Positions 47,760 to 59,317 of a stretch of 64,000 bases of DNA are shown here, piece after piece. A program made the position numbers and the translations under genes. The notes beneath the pieces are model-generated. The model did not search any database. It had not been told where the DNA came from and saw only the letters and a list, made by a program, of their open reading frames with translations. How positions within the stretch are numbered: position 1 is the first letter of the stretch; the number at the start of each line of letters is the position of its first letter. This DNA is from Telopea speciosissima. Its lineage: Eukaryota > Streptophyta > Magnoliopsida > Proteales > Proteaceae. The stretch covers positions 11,168,862-11,232,861 of the forward strand of contig NC_057918.1 of assembly GCF_018873765.1 (NCBI RefSeq), read 5' to 3'.

Positions 47760-48720
47760 GTAAGAAAATAAAGAGAGAAAATGAAGAAGAGAGGAAAGAG
47801 ATAATGTAATAACTACAACTTACCTATGATAAATTCAAGCTACAACTAGCACTAACTCAAAAGGATTAATCACAAGAATAATAAAGTAGAGCAAACAGTC
47901 AACTTCAAGTCATAAATTGAATAAGAAATAACGATTCAACTACTAGCTTAGCCAGCCAATTTGCTATTTTAACTTCAAAATAGGCTAGTGCTTTCGAAAG
48001 CAGAAACCTTTTACACTTTACTAAAGACCTCTACTGCAATACTACTTTCTAATTTGTCCTTGGCAAATGAAGAAAATAGAGACTCCAAAATAGAAACTTA
48101 AACTGCCTGTTAATTTAAAATTCCAATAATACTGATCCCATCAGACCATAAGACCATCTCAATAAAGTGGGCATAACTTTCACAAGACCGCACTAATTTA
48201 TAAGATCTCTGTCTTGATGGAAATGTAAGCTTATGAGATTTCCAAAGGCACCTAAATCAGGCTAAACAGACAAAGTTTTGACCTTCCAAAAGTAACTCGA
48301 AAAATAGGCAACAGAAATACCCCAAATGATGACCAAACATTCCCCTTTGCTGGCTTGCCTCAGACAAAAATTACACACATGTCCAAGGAATTTGTGCATA
48401 TAGTTTTCCCTATTTATTGCATATCGGAAAAAGAAACATAAAACCAACAAGAAAAAGAAAGAGGGGAAGAAAATAATGAAACGTGCCTGATGGATAAGAA
48501 TTGTAAGATCTAGAATCCCAATAGCCAGCCCTGCCAAACCACATATACGGTTCAGAAACAGAGGACAGTATCACCATCAGAAAACATACTGCATGGAAGA
48601 AAAAATAAATAAATAAAAAGATCATATAAAAATCTATGCAAACCTTTTCCACCACCCGTATCAGTGTCAACTCTGTTGTCACAGAAGGGGGCACTGTACA
48701 TAATCTGCAACAATCATACA
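47760..48720. other. Possible introns of the unrecognised minus-strand gene
   Basis: AT-rich DNA between the exon-like pieces. Pyrimidine tracts on the minus strand are compatible with introns. Nothing else seen. Confidence 0.25.
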
Positions 48721-50095
48721 GTTACTGCCACACTATAGCAAGAATGCATGGAAAAGCAAATTGTGGCACAACTGCTGATACTTACAGAAAGAGGAAAGAT
48801 TTCGGGCCCGCAACGGTAGGACTGACCTGTCCCGACCGATCAAAGCCCAGAACCGGCACGACCGAATAATAAAAGTGTTGGACTTAGGAACCGACCAATT
48901 ATTATTCGGTCATTCCCGGTGTAGAGAAACTGTCCATCAGTCACCCAACCGACCTAACTGATTGATATGGCTTGAAGGTTGCAGTCATAGTATTAAATCT
49001 TGTTTAGGAAGGCCATTTCAGCCAGATCGAAATATTGCATTTTTTCTATGAGTTTTACTTGGCCATTTCTGGGTGTAAAATGCTGTAATGGCTGAAATAC
49101 CGAAACGAAATGACCAAAATAACCGAAATTTTGACGAAACGGTGCATTTTTTAGACCGAAATTTCCGAGCTATTGCATTTTTTTCATTTCGACATAACAT
49201 CTGGGAAATTTCCGAAATTTTCAAACTATGGTTGCAGTATGCACGTAAAAATAGGTTCCAAATGTGTTCCTGAAATCTCACCGTCCATTAATACATTAAA
49301 TGTGATTTTTTGAATAACACGCATACCCATCTAACAAACCTGTGACTCTCATTTACTATTTGCAAAACCCCTGATTCACTTCCACTATCATCTGCTACTT
49401 GGGAAACCTAGATTCACTTCCTCTATTATCAATGGGCTGGGCTAACCTTTCTCTCTGTTGGACTGGTTGCAATCTTGGCCATCTGCCGCATCCCTATTTT
49501 GAACACAGCACAACTTCTTCCTGCAAGATGCATTTTTTGGAGCTCAGGTGGTCACTGTAACTGTATGTTTAAAGAAATGCAAACTTGTTACTCGAAAGGC
49601 TTTGTTTGTGTTGGCATTTGAATTGGAAAATTCTTTGTAACTGTCTCCTAAGAACTAGTTGTAAGTATGTAAAAATTAAAATATTTTCAATAAATAGCCA
49701 TTTGGAGAGAAGTCTCTCTCGATGGCTTTCTTTTTGCAATGTGCCTTTTGGTTCCAAAACCAACTCTTCACTCTAGTATAAAGAGAAAGATTGATAACTT
49801 AGAATTTGAGTTGTTCTACTGACTGCTCTTGTAGATGGTCTCCTAACATAGAACGATCCTGGGATTTTGGACTTGTGATATGTTCTTAACTTATGTGTTC
49901 GAATGCTCGTACTCTTATCTCTAGTCATGAAATTGAGTTCTGCCCACAGATTCAACGTACATGGATATACATTCAAACAGACCCATCCGTGAAATTTGAA
50001 GGCAGTCAATTCCCTATTAACTTGTAATAGACAGCACATCCTGATGGTTTGCAGTTTTTTGAACAGGGTTAATGGGGAAAAGTGTTTTGTTGCGT
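48721..50095. other. Intergenic with small inverted repeats
   Basis: GACCGAATAATAA near 48860 pairs with TTATTATTCGGTC near 48897-48911, with related CCGACC words around. Near 49080-49230 CCGAAAT-type words occur in both orientations. Both look like MITE remnants. No gene. Confidence 0.45.
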
Positions 50096-51105
50096 TGATG
50101 CAGATACATCACCAATAGAGGCTTATTTTAATGGGAATAAGTCTGGGGTTGGGTTATATACATGTTGGACCTTTGATCCCCATGGATTTCCAATGTAATA
50201 GATCACTTTTATGGACCTAAAGTATGGGTAATAGGGCTGCATACCGGATTAGCTGTTTTAATTCCTTACTTAGTTTTATTTTCATGTAATTAGTGGTCAT
50301 GTGATCACTTAAGTGATCATGTGACTTGGTTAGTGACAACTTAAGTGGTCATATGACTATTTAATTATTATTTAAGTTGGGCTGGATAAGGACTCTATAA
50401 GATCAGTCATGTTTTGAGTCTATTTCCTTAAGTATTTCAGTTTCCTAGTCAATTTAGGTTACCTAATAGAAAAGGATTGGGTTAGGCCTTTACGTTTTAG
50501 TGTAGGAATCCATTTTTGAGTCTTTTATATAAGGTTGTAAGGGGGTATTGGACACGAATTTTAATATTAATGAAAAGCTTTTTGCTTCTCTTCTTCTCCA
50601 TTGAAGTTTTTGTCATGTGTTTGATCAAGGCTGGTGGGATCGTTGTTTGATCCGATTGATACCTTACGGTGGGAAGCCCAGGTGGTTCATTTGAAGAAAT
50701 CGGTGTTCGATCCGATTGACACCTTGCAATGGGAAACCCGGGTGGTTTGTTTTGCTTCTCTTTGCATCTCCATTATTGCTCTACAGTCAAGAAATCTGAT
50801 CTCAAGGTTCTCTTCATCAACTATCAGAACACATATTTCAAAGGTTTTGTCTGTGACATTGGATGAGTGGACTGATGATGAAATGTACTCGATAGCTGAG
50901 GTTGGCGGTAATTCTTCTACTAACAAAATTTATGATTTATTACTCCCATCCCTAACCTAATATATTTTGGTTCCCATTGTTCTCTTGGTTTCCTCATACG
51001 ATTCCTCGCCCCATTGTTCTCCTGGTTTTACCCTAAAACTGATTCACCTTTTGATAAAAGATCCTAGTTTGGTTCCTAATTTGACTATTCAAACCTAGGA
51101 CTACA
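50096..51105 (+). repeat. 5' LTR
   Basis: About 1010 bp, TG...CA. It contains a tandem duplication (about 68-bp offset) in which TTGATCCGATTGA-ACCTT is followed by TGGGAA-CCC-GGTGGTT, first near 50645 and again near 50708. The 3' LTR has this block once. Confidence 0.7.
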
Positions 51106-51110
51106 TTAAG

Positions 51111-51122
51111 TGGTATCAAAGC
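51111..51122 (+). other. Primer-binding site
   Basis: TGGTATCAAAGC, close to the usual TGGTATCAGAGC complementary to initiator-Met tRNA in plant LTR elements. Confidence 0.75.
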
Positions 51123-51228
51123 ATGCAAAGGGTGAATCAATAGCACTACCAGCTCCACCCGATCCTATGGCAAAGGGTATTGAGATGTTTCAGCAATTAA
51201 CAGCCAAACAGAGAACTATTATGAGAGA

Positions 51229-52339
51229 TTGAACCAACTTGAGAGTCGTCCAGTTACTCCGATACGGGATAGTGATCTACCACTAGAAGAAGACAAATAT
51301 CAAGTACAGTCTCAAATTCGTCACACCAACCGAAGGGACAAAGAAGAAAGGGAACGCCCTAGAATTCCTATGGTCCAACCTATATTCATAGAACATGTTA
51401 GATCTTATTTCAATGCTGAAATGGGTACTCCTCATCGGCGCATTGATATTACTACAAAGAAGGTAAAACCCAAAGTTCCTTACTTTGATGGACAGATAGA
51501 CCCATACCTATTCCTTGATTAGCTAGAATCTCTAGATGAATATTTTTGACTGGTACGAAACGACTGAGGCAAGGAAGCTTCCCTTTGTTTGCTTGCGATT
51601 GACTAGTTGTGCTAGTGAATGGTGGATTCCAAAAAGAGAGGCGTAAAGTTAGAAGGCATGAACCTAGGACTTGGGAAGAGATGAAGCATGAGTTGAAGAA
51701 GGAGTACCTACCCGAGCATATCCCAAGGAGATTCGCCCCATTGACTAGGTAACTACCAAGAGGCTTTCAGAATTGAAAACAACTTGAAGCAACCATCAAT
51801 GAAATTCAGTTTGCAAATTGAGGATTGTTGGAAGTCAAGCATCGCTAATGTTAGAACACAGACTCAACTCAACTTTGCACCATCAAAGGAAGCATTCAAG
51901 GAAAAGGAGCTTGAAGTTGAAGATAAAGCTGAAGCTATCACAATGAACTGTGATAATAAAGAAGCGACAGTGTTTGAAGCTTCAAAGACGGAAGGTTAAA
52001 AGTTAGAAGACTCTACTGAAGAGGTCTACATTGGAGAGATCAAAGTAGACCAAGCCGAAACAATGGAAGGTGAAGTGGTAGTCAAGAGATGGAGCTTGTG
52101 CCTAAGTCTTCGATGAGAAGGTTACCAACGTTGAAGACTTTATGAATACGACATTCACAATTGATATTAATTCAGAGGTCAAGGACATAGAGTTTGTTAT
52201 TCCGCCATGGTTCTTTGAAGAGAAAGCTCCACGCCTTGAAGACTACATTCCTAAAGTCTACAAGCAACCAGAATTCTGCTTGGTAACGGTCAAGTCTGCA
52301 ACTCAAATGTTGCTTCCCCCTCATCATTGCAAAATTTGA
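51229..52339 (+). pseudogene. Gag-like remnant of the LTR element
   Basis: Open pieces at 51229-51522, 51784-51999 and 52142-52339 are separated by stops and frame changes. VPYFDGQIDPYLFLD and, in another frame, a following segment with WW near 51625 resemble the plant retroelement gag core. The last piece ends directly before the purine tract. The element cannot make a full polyprotein. Confidence 0.55.
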
Positions 52340-52367
52340 GGACGAATTTTTTCAAGTTGGGGAGAGT

Positions 52368-53045
52368 TGATGCAGATACATCACCAACGGCGGTTTATTT
52401 TAATGGAAATAATTCTAGGGTTGGGTTATATACATGTTGGGACTTTGATCCCATGGGTTTCCAATGTAATAGGTATGGGTAATAAGACTACATACGGGAT
52501 TAGCTGCTTTAATTCCTTACTTAGTTCTAGTTTTATGTAATTAGTGGTCATGTGAATATTTAATTGTTACGTAAGTTGGGCTGGATTAGGACTCTATAAG
52601 TCCAACCACATTTTGAATCTATTTCCTTCAATATTTCAGTTTCCTAGTCAGTTTGAATTGGGTTAGGCCTTTCCTTTTTACTGTAGGAGTTTATTTTTGA
52701 GTCTTTTACATAAGGTTGTAAGGGGGTCAAGCATTGGATAGGAATTTTGATATTAATGAAAAGCTTTTTGCTGCTCTTTTTCTCCATTGAAGATTTTTGT
52801 CTTGTGTTTGATCAAGGCTAAAGGGATCGGTGTTTGATCCGATCGACATCTTGCGGTGGGAAGCCCGAGTGGTTTGTTTTTGTTCTCTTTGCATCTCCAT
52901 TATTGTTCTACAGTCAAGCAATCTGATCTCAAGGTTCTCTTCATCAACTATGAGAACACATATTTCAAAGGTTTTGTTAGTGACATTGGATGAGTGGACT
53001 GATGATGAAATGGACACTATGGTTGAGGTTAGCGGTAATTCTTCC
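52368..53045 (+). repeat. 3' LTR, truncated
   Basis: Similar to the 5' LTR from its first base. It lacks about 60 bp of a TGATCACTTAAGTGATCATG-type stretch present at 50295-50360 in the 5' copy, and lacks the final part. Confidence 0.7.
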
Positions 53046-53066
53046 AACCGTAAAAACATGGGCAGT

Positions 53067-53158
53067 GGAGTCTTTTTATCCTTTCAAGTGTTGGGTGGAC
53101 GGTTGGATTCTTAAGTGTGGTGCAGGGCAGTGCACAGCACTTGAGAGGATAATTTTCC
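53067..53158. mobile_element. Hairpin MITE E of the TTATC family
   Basis: TTATCCTTTCAAGTG at 53076 pairs with CACTTGAGAGGATAA at 53138-53152, and the right end GGATAATTTTCC matches the termini of elements B and C. It sits where similarity of the 3' LTR is lost. No flanking duplication is visible. Confidence 0.6.
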
Positions 53159-53159
53159 A

Positions 53160-54150
53160 TGAAATAAAACCCTTATTACGGCTCTCTGTTTTTTTCCTTA
53201 TTCTCTTCTATGAGAGACGGCGACTGCGATCCAACCAGCGGGCAGGCCCAAATCTTCTCCTTCACTTCTTCTCTGTTTCCTTATTTCCTTGTTTCATTTC
53301 CTTTTTTCCCTTTCTTCTTCTCTATTTCATGCCTAATAGAATACGTGGTTTGTTAATCTCTTTTGGTGATGCTTTATATATCCAGTCATGCAAACCAAAT
53401 GATCAATTATTTCTTGTTTAGCATAGAACTATAGAAAAGCAAATGGTTAAGCTTGAAATACAAAAGCAAAAGATGAATTCATGTTTTAATCATAGTATGC
53501 AAAAGCTTTGCTCATTCTGAATCATGTTCTTTCCCAATTCCCATTGCTTGTATATATATATATTTTTTTATTTTTTTATTTTTTTTTTTTAAATACTAGG
53601 GCACCTAATCGACCCCCAGGCGGGTGCGTTTTTGTGGCCTATGTGCCCGTCCACTGCCTTGGAAAGACAGGCCATATTTAGTTTTAGTTACAACCTGCAA
53701 ACTTGGAGTAAAAAGAACCATGACCAGCGGCCATAAAGCCGACCGCATCGGTTGTTGCTAATCATCTCCGGCATTCTTAAAATGCCACATGATAGCATTT
53801 TATTTCTCCGTAGCAGTCTCTCAACGACCGAAAAGATAAAGGCGGAAATATAGTCACGGCAGGACTAAACAAGGTGCGTGTGACGAGATTTACCTCCTTG
53901 AGGTCCCAGCATCCCAGCGAGCTCTGTCCAATGCTGTACCGTGTCGCTGTCTTCTTCTTCTTCTTCTTCTTCTAGGGTTTACTGTAAATCTCCTCTTTCA
54001 ACGACTATAAGTTTTGGCTTCTCTGTTTCTACGGCACTAGAAGAATTAATGGAACTTTCAATGTGTATATCGGAAGCCAGGGAGACAATCTTCAAAAACT
54101 CTCCAGACGTCTAACAGAAGAGGAATAAAAGGGATTCACGCACTTCTTTA
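53160..54150. other. Intergenic, possible promoter-like stretch
   Basis: A CTT run and the telo-box-like TAGGGTTTA (53973-53981) lie near one another, as in many plant promoters. No coding exon follows. Confidence 0.3.
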
Positions 54151-54222
54151 TCTAGACTTTGGTGAGAGAATTAGAGAACCTTCTGAAATCTGAAGCCTTC
54201 GGGAATCAGGAGGGAAAAGAAA

Positions 54223-54336
54223 CTGCTTTTGTTTATTACCAAAATACCACGGATAGCGGTTTTAGCGAGAGAGAAGAACCTGCTTTTGTTTATTACCAAA
54301 ATACCACGAATAGCGGTTTTAGCGAGAGAGAAGTTC
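54223..54336. repeat. 57-bp tandem duplication
   Basis: Two copies starting CTGCTTTTGTTTATTACC at 54223 and 54280, differing at one base in the first 54. The period, 57, is a multiple of three, so frames on both strands stay open across it (54159-54428 plus; 54171-54455 minus). No protein family is recognised. Confidence 0.95.
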
Positions 54337-54459
54337 GACTCTTCGTCTCTCTCTTCGAGAGTCGAGATTACATTTCGACAACATTTTATTTCAGCACACG
54401 TGGCTCGCATCTGTGGGCAAACGAATGACCAATAAAAAGCGGATCGAGCTCTCATTTGG

Positions 54460-55110
54460 ACGGTGCGGATCGAGCTAGCACAGCTCCTAAATCTTGTGGA
54501 TCACACTCTATGTCCATCGCATGTGCACCATGTTCAGTTGTGATAGTACAATCCACGCCCCACACCGTGCAAATCAAAGCTCGTCCAAACTCCAAATTCC
54601 AAACTCGGGTGTCGCGCAAGAAGATGCTTAGCGCAACCCAATGCGGTGGAGGAGCCCGATATCATGTTCAACAAAAGAGTGAATATCTCCTATGGCCAAG
54701 TCTTCATATCCTATTGTGTCCAATCTACTTTGTTTTGGTAATCAATCCAGACGTCTATGAAAGTGACTCAGTTTCCTTGCTCTTTGTCCATCATCAATGC
54801 TCTTGCTTCAGCTTCATGCATGCGCATGTAAAACCAAAGTTCATACAAAAACCCCACAAATTACTTGTCATATAAGCAATCATAAAGTCCATCGTGTTTC
54901 ATTTATTTCCTTGATATAACTTCCAATCACATATCACAATATGTGAGATGTGATATGTCACACATGAAAGGAATTTATAGAAAGAAAAAGATGCATGTCA
55001 TTACGAAATTATATGTAAGAACATTTACATATGAGGAGCTGATTTGGACTTGTTGATTGCAATTTTGCAACATTTTATTTCAGCTTCATCTAACTACTTG
55101 CAGTAGATGC
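54460..55110. other. Intergenic, no gene seen
   Basis: Frame 54456-54875 has no recognisable motif. A short palindromic stretch, TCACATATCACA...TGTGATATGTCACA, lies near 54927-54963. Confidence 0.4.
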
Positions 55111-55119
55111 ACAGTCAAC

Positions 55120-55420
55120 ATTTTCGTCGTTTTTGTTTTTTTGTTTTTTGGGTAAAGTGGAAGTTTATTGATAGGAAATGTGTGTACAAGAAATAGCTTC
55201 AGAAATACATCATTCCTGGAGCCATTGAATGGATAATGGTCAATCCATCACACACACAAGTGATAGGGCCTTCCAAACCAGAACATCAGCAACAACATTG
55301 GTAGTCCGTGGCAGCATTCCCGTCGTTCACTTGATCGTAAGATGAACATCAAGAGTAGGACCCGTTGCATACAAGGGGAGTGCATCACTCTCGTCTAATA
55401 ACAACCATGCTTTTATTATT
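55120..55420 (-). mobile_element. Possible LINE 3' end
   Basis: On the minus strand, LPRTTNVVADVLVWKALSL near 55330-55270 resembles the end of the RNase H domain of plant LINEs. The unit ends near 55150 with AATAAACTTCCACTTTACCC and an A-rich tail, a common plant LINE terminus. Confidence 0.42.
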
Positions 55421-55424
55421 TAGG

Positions 55425-57755
55425 ACATATAGTTAAATAACATTTTTTTTATGATCAACCAAAAAAAAAAAAAAAAAACATCAAAATAGAAAAACTTCTA
55501 CATTGTTTAATACATGAGCACTTATCTTAGTATTATGGGCCTTATAAGCAGCCCAATACACTACTGACATAACATCCTTATCAAGCAAAGAGGGAGCATG
55601 CTGCGGTAACCCAAGAGGCCCAACAAACCATATACGTTTATAGATCGGAAGAGACAATAATAAATGCCAAGTCGATTCTTTATCATTTTTACAAAGACGA
55701 TAACAAGAGGTAACAGGGTGAAATCTTCCAACCTATCAAGTAATAAGAAAGAGTTAGTAAAAGGACTTATAAGTTCATCACAATATAGGCCGGTTCCCAA
55801 CTCGGCTTTCAAATGAAGTGAACTTGGAGAGAATATGGGCATCATATACAAAATCCCTTCCCTTTTATAACAACAATATAAAGTTTGGGAGAGGTATCTA
55901 TGAGCAAGTGGCATAGAGGAGTGCACCACTGAGATATAATAAAAATGATATTTTACATTGGAGGATAGCGATGTCAATTTATGTGAGGAGGATAGAGATA
56001 GACACAAAAGTGCTAACGTACCCTACCCCAACGGGTCAAAGAACCTTTTCCCATGAAGTCTTTAATGAGTATAACTATCATAAAGAAAAAAGGAAGAAAG
56101 TTTATTGTACGAGACTGTGGGTCCCTGCCAGTGCCCATGTGCCTGTCTCTCTTCTCCTCCCTATAAATTGACCTCCTTACCCCAAGGATTGAACCAAAAA
56201 GGGGATGATGTTTGGCTTTCGTGCAAGTGCAGGAGTCTTGCTCCCAGGGACCCGGACTAAGAACACTACCCCTAAAGAAAAAGTTAAATGCCGAACGGTC
56301 CCTGGTCTGCATCTATAGTTGAGCCACTTGGGATGACGATGTGACAATTTTGATTATTAAATACTTAGACAACGATTTAAACTGTTCATGTGTTAAATTG
56401 GAGCCTCAAATTCAAATATTTACTTACCAGTTTATGTCTATAAACCCCTGTAAACCCCATAGGTGGTCCATGCACTCCTTTGATAGTGCTGGATTTTTCA
56501 ACACATTGTTTTACCACTTGGAGAACTTCTTTTGACCTGAGACTTGACACGTGAGCGGTTTAAGCATTTTGATCTATTTATCTATAAAATTTCAATTCCA
56601 TCCAATCTACCACATGAAACATATCATGTCTAATTGCAAAACATATAAAGTTACACAGTTTTTACATAGAAAGAAATTGCATCCCCTCTCACACGGAATT
56701 GAAAAAGTCATAAACCCTCCACCCTTATTTAAAGCCTCAAAACTCTTATCCTCTCACATGCATGACTTACACAGCCGTGTCTCCAAAACCGTTATTCAAA
56801 AAGAATAATTCCTGTGGCCTCAGTATTTCAAAATGTATGTACTGAAGTGACATTTTTACACCTGAGACAGGTCTTGGACAGCAAATTCCCCAACTCCACA
56901 TGTTTTTCATTTCATTTCATCTAGTTGACTGATCTCCTTATTTGATCATGAGTAGGTTAATACTTTTTCGGCAAAGCGAAGAAGGGGAAGGAGAAGAATT
57001 GTAATAAACTGCATATTGATTTGGAACCTTGGAACAATGCCGCAGGCCTCAATAGTTGAAAACGGGAGTAGGGAGTATATTAATTTCCGTATCATGAGCC
57101 AGCCCATAAAGTAATTGGGCCCATCAAATTCACAAATGCCAGGCCCAGGCTTGGCTGATTTGGTGCGATATTTTCCATAGGATGAATAGATGGCAATAGG
57201 GTGTGAAAAGAATCGATTCCTCCTCTTTCTACAAAACATTCTTATACAGGGTTTGCCTTCTGATGCCCAAGAAAGAAAATAAGCTCAGTTGAGTTGATTT
57301 CTTGTGCCCAATTTTATTATTCTATCAAGAAGTTTTCAATGCATTACATTAAAACACAGAGAAATTGAAATTGGTTTGAAGTTTTAGGATGAGACGATGT
57401 TGAAGAGAGGATGTCGACAAAGTTGGCACCTCAATAGACACTACCATGTGGGAAAAAAGCCGCTTCAAATGGGATGACTTCTTGTTGAACCTCAACTGAA
57501 TCCTCACCGCTTTAAAAGATTGAAACAAACTCCAATAAAATGACACAACTATTTGATACATTTCCACTTTTAGGGTTATAATTCAATTTTAAAGTTTGAT
57601 GTTAAAAGGTTCCGTGCATGGTCCTGTCTCCCCTCTCACATGAGGTCGTCGGAATGACAAACTCCTAGCCTGTTTACGCATCATAACCTGTTTTCTCTCT
57701 CATGCAACCGTTGATGAAAACCTTCCCCCCTTTTTTTTCTACCTGTTTCCAATTC
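55425..57755. other. Intergenic, no gene supported
   Basis: A long minus-strand frame, 55561-56007 (148 codons), has no motif I know. Near 55995-56050 is the dispersed repeat also seen at 40750-40820. No exon structure is visible. Confidence 0.35.
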
Positions 57756-57761
57756 CCTAAA

Positions 57762-57940
57762 AGTGTGCAGTTCAGTGTTCGGGGTGGAGATGTCGACACG
57801 TGATAGCTCGGACATCCAATGGTACCGAACTCGAGGATAAAAAAAAGAAAAAACAGAAATCAATGAGCTCGGACTGTTGGATGTTTGAGTTGTCAGGTGT
57901 CCACATCTCCACCCCGGACTGCCACACTGCACTGCACACA
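57762..57940. mobile_element. Hairpin MITE with about 75-bp arms
   Basis: GGGGTGGAGATGT at 57781 pairs with ACATCTCCACCCC at 57903-57915. The outer ends (GTGCAGTTCAGTGT and CACTGCACTGCAC) and the inner AGCTCGGACATCCAA / TTGGATGTTTGAG-type words also pair. An A-rich loop separates the arms. Its termini differ from the TTATC family. Confidence 0.75.
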
Positions 57941-58121
57941 TTAGAGAATTTAAGAGGATTTGATATTTACATGGACAAAAAATAAACTAAATAATTTTAA
58001 AGGCGCACGATAAGGCCTTTGGCAAGAGCTCCATAAGGCTTTTGGCTTTTTTCAAAAAACCCTAGCCGCAAGGCGACATCTGGTTTGGTCATAAGGTCGG
58101 GAGGACCACCCTATTGCTCCC

Positions 58122-58749
58122 ATGCAACGTGTTTTGTATGCTTCCATGGTGAATAAGGGGTTCTCATTTGACCCTGCGGCTGTTTCTGTGAAAAACCCTT
58201 CCTCGCACTTGGGTTGCCCAGCCGTTTTCTTTACGCAAGAGGAAATCGAACGATCGAAAATCCCCTTCAGGTTCTCTCTTATTGCTAAGTGCGCCTACGG
58301 TAGGCCTGCTATTTTTGACATCAAGGCGTCCTTGCAAGCTTCATTCCATCTGACGGGGGCTTCGTTTCGTTGATCGCTCAGATTTTATCAAGGTCTGGTT
58401 GAAGGAGCAGATCCATATCAAGGGCTTCTTATTTAGGTTCTTTAAGTGGTCACGATTTTTTAAGCCGGGATCTGAATCACCTGTGGTTCCAGTATGGGTC
58501 TCGTTTCCTGGGTTGCTAGTGAACCTGTACCAAAGAAATTTTTTACTCTCGATGGCTGGGGCGGTAGGGAAGGTCATCAAGGTGGATGGGGCGATGACGG
58601 GGTGCTCTCGTACGGTTGCGGCAAGGGTTTGTGTGGAACTTGATTTACGTGATCAACACCCCGACAAAGTGTGGATTGGGTGTGGGGCTGAGGGTTTCTT
58701 TCAAAAGGTGGCCTACGATCGTCTTCCCGTGCTCGAGGTTGTAAAGTGA
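58122..58749 (+). pseudogene. LINE ORF1, DUF4283-like, frameshifted
   Basis: The first part (58122-58373) contains AVFFTQEEIERSKIPFRFSLIAK, the typical start of the DUF4283 domain. The second part is read in another frame: DFIKVWLKEQ, then FKWSRFF, VPVWVSFPGL and ARVCVELDL to 58749. The frame change lies near 58370, where the first frame ends in TGA. A CCHC zinc knuckle expected behind this domain is not seen intact. Open pieces at 58796-59321 continue toward ORF2 as a Glu/Gly/Arg-rich linker without known motif. ORF1 proteins of this type bind the LINE RNA. Confidence 0.75.
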
Positions 58750-59317
58750 TTTGGGTGCTCAGGGTCCAAGACATAGGGAATAGCATTCAACTGAGGTGAG
58801 GCCGGTTATGGCCCAGGCGAGTGAAGGCATGGTTTGGCACCCAGTGGTCAGGACGTCAGAGGAGCTCCCTGAGCAGGGTGCTCTGGATATTGGGGACCCT
58901 GGGAATGTGGTGGCATCTTCTCCGAGAGAGGTGCCTGAACAAGGAGCGATAAGGGAGAAGGAGGGGGTGCCGGCGGGCAACGTTTCGCCTTTGAAGAAGG
59001 GGGGGATGATCTGGGGTTTTTACTTTGCAAGTCTCGATCACGGAGGCTCAACCCAGAGGGTGCACCTAAGGACGATAAGTGGTTGGAGGTGGTACCCCCA
59101 TGGAAGATGACAAACAAACAACGATGCAGGCTTTAAGAGCGTTTGGAAACTCCCTGGCGAGAAGGGTCGCAGGTTTGGCACTTTTCATGCACGAGCACTG
59201 CCAGGGAGGTGATGGCCATCCATCTGCTACGGCCGAGAGTGCTCAATCAGCCCTTGAGGGGCGTCGGATCACAAGGAGCATGGGCCCCAGTATCAGAAAA
59301 CCAGCCCGCTATTTAAA

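Larger units (their letters stand above)
50096..53045 (+). mobile_element. Non-autonomous Ty3/gypsy-type LTR retrotransposon, internally deleted
   Basis: Two similar direct copies begin TGATGCAGATACATCACCAA at 50096 and 52368. The left LTR probably ends with CTACA at 51105, just before a primer-binding site TGGTATCAAAGC at 51111-51122 (tRNA-iMet type). A purine-rich tract, TTGGGGAGAG, precedes the right LTR. The internal part is only about 1.25 kb: a gag-like piece (KVKPKVPYFDGQIDPYLFLD near 51460-51520) in broken frames, then an acidic stretch, with no protease, reverse transcriptase or integrase. The right LTR stops being similar after 53045, about 185 bp short, where hairpin element E begins. 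Gypsy affiliation rests on the gag-like motif and the GAGGACGAATTTTTTCAAG-type 3' end. Confidence 0.82.

Noticed and set aside
50634..50960. Open frame inside the 5' LTR
   Set aside because: The frame is open because of a tandem duplication in the LTR; a similar frame in the 3' LTR differs. Not a gene.
55561..56007. 148-codon minus-strand frame
   Set aside because: No recognisable motif, leucine/serine-rich composition from AT-rich DNA, and no promoter or splice context.
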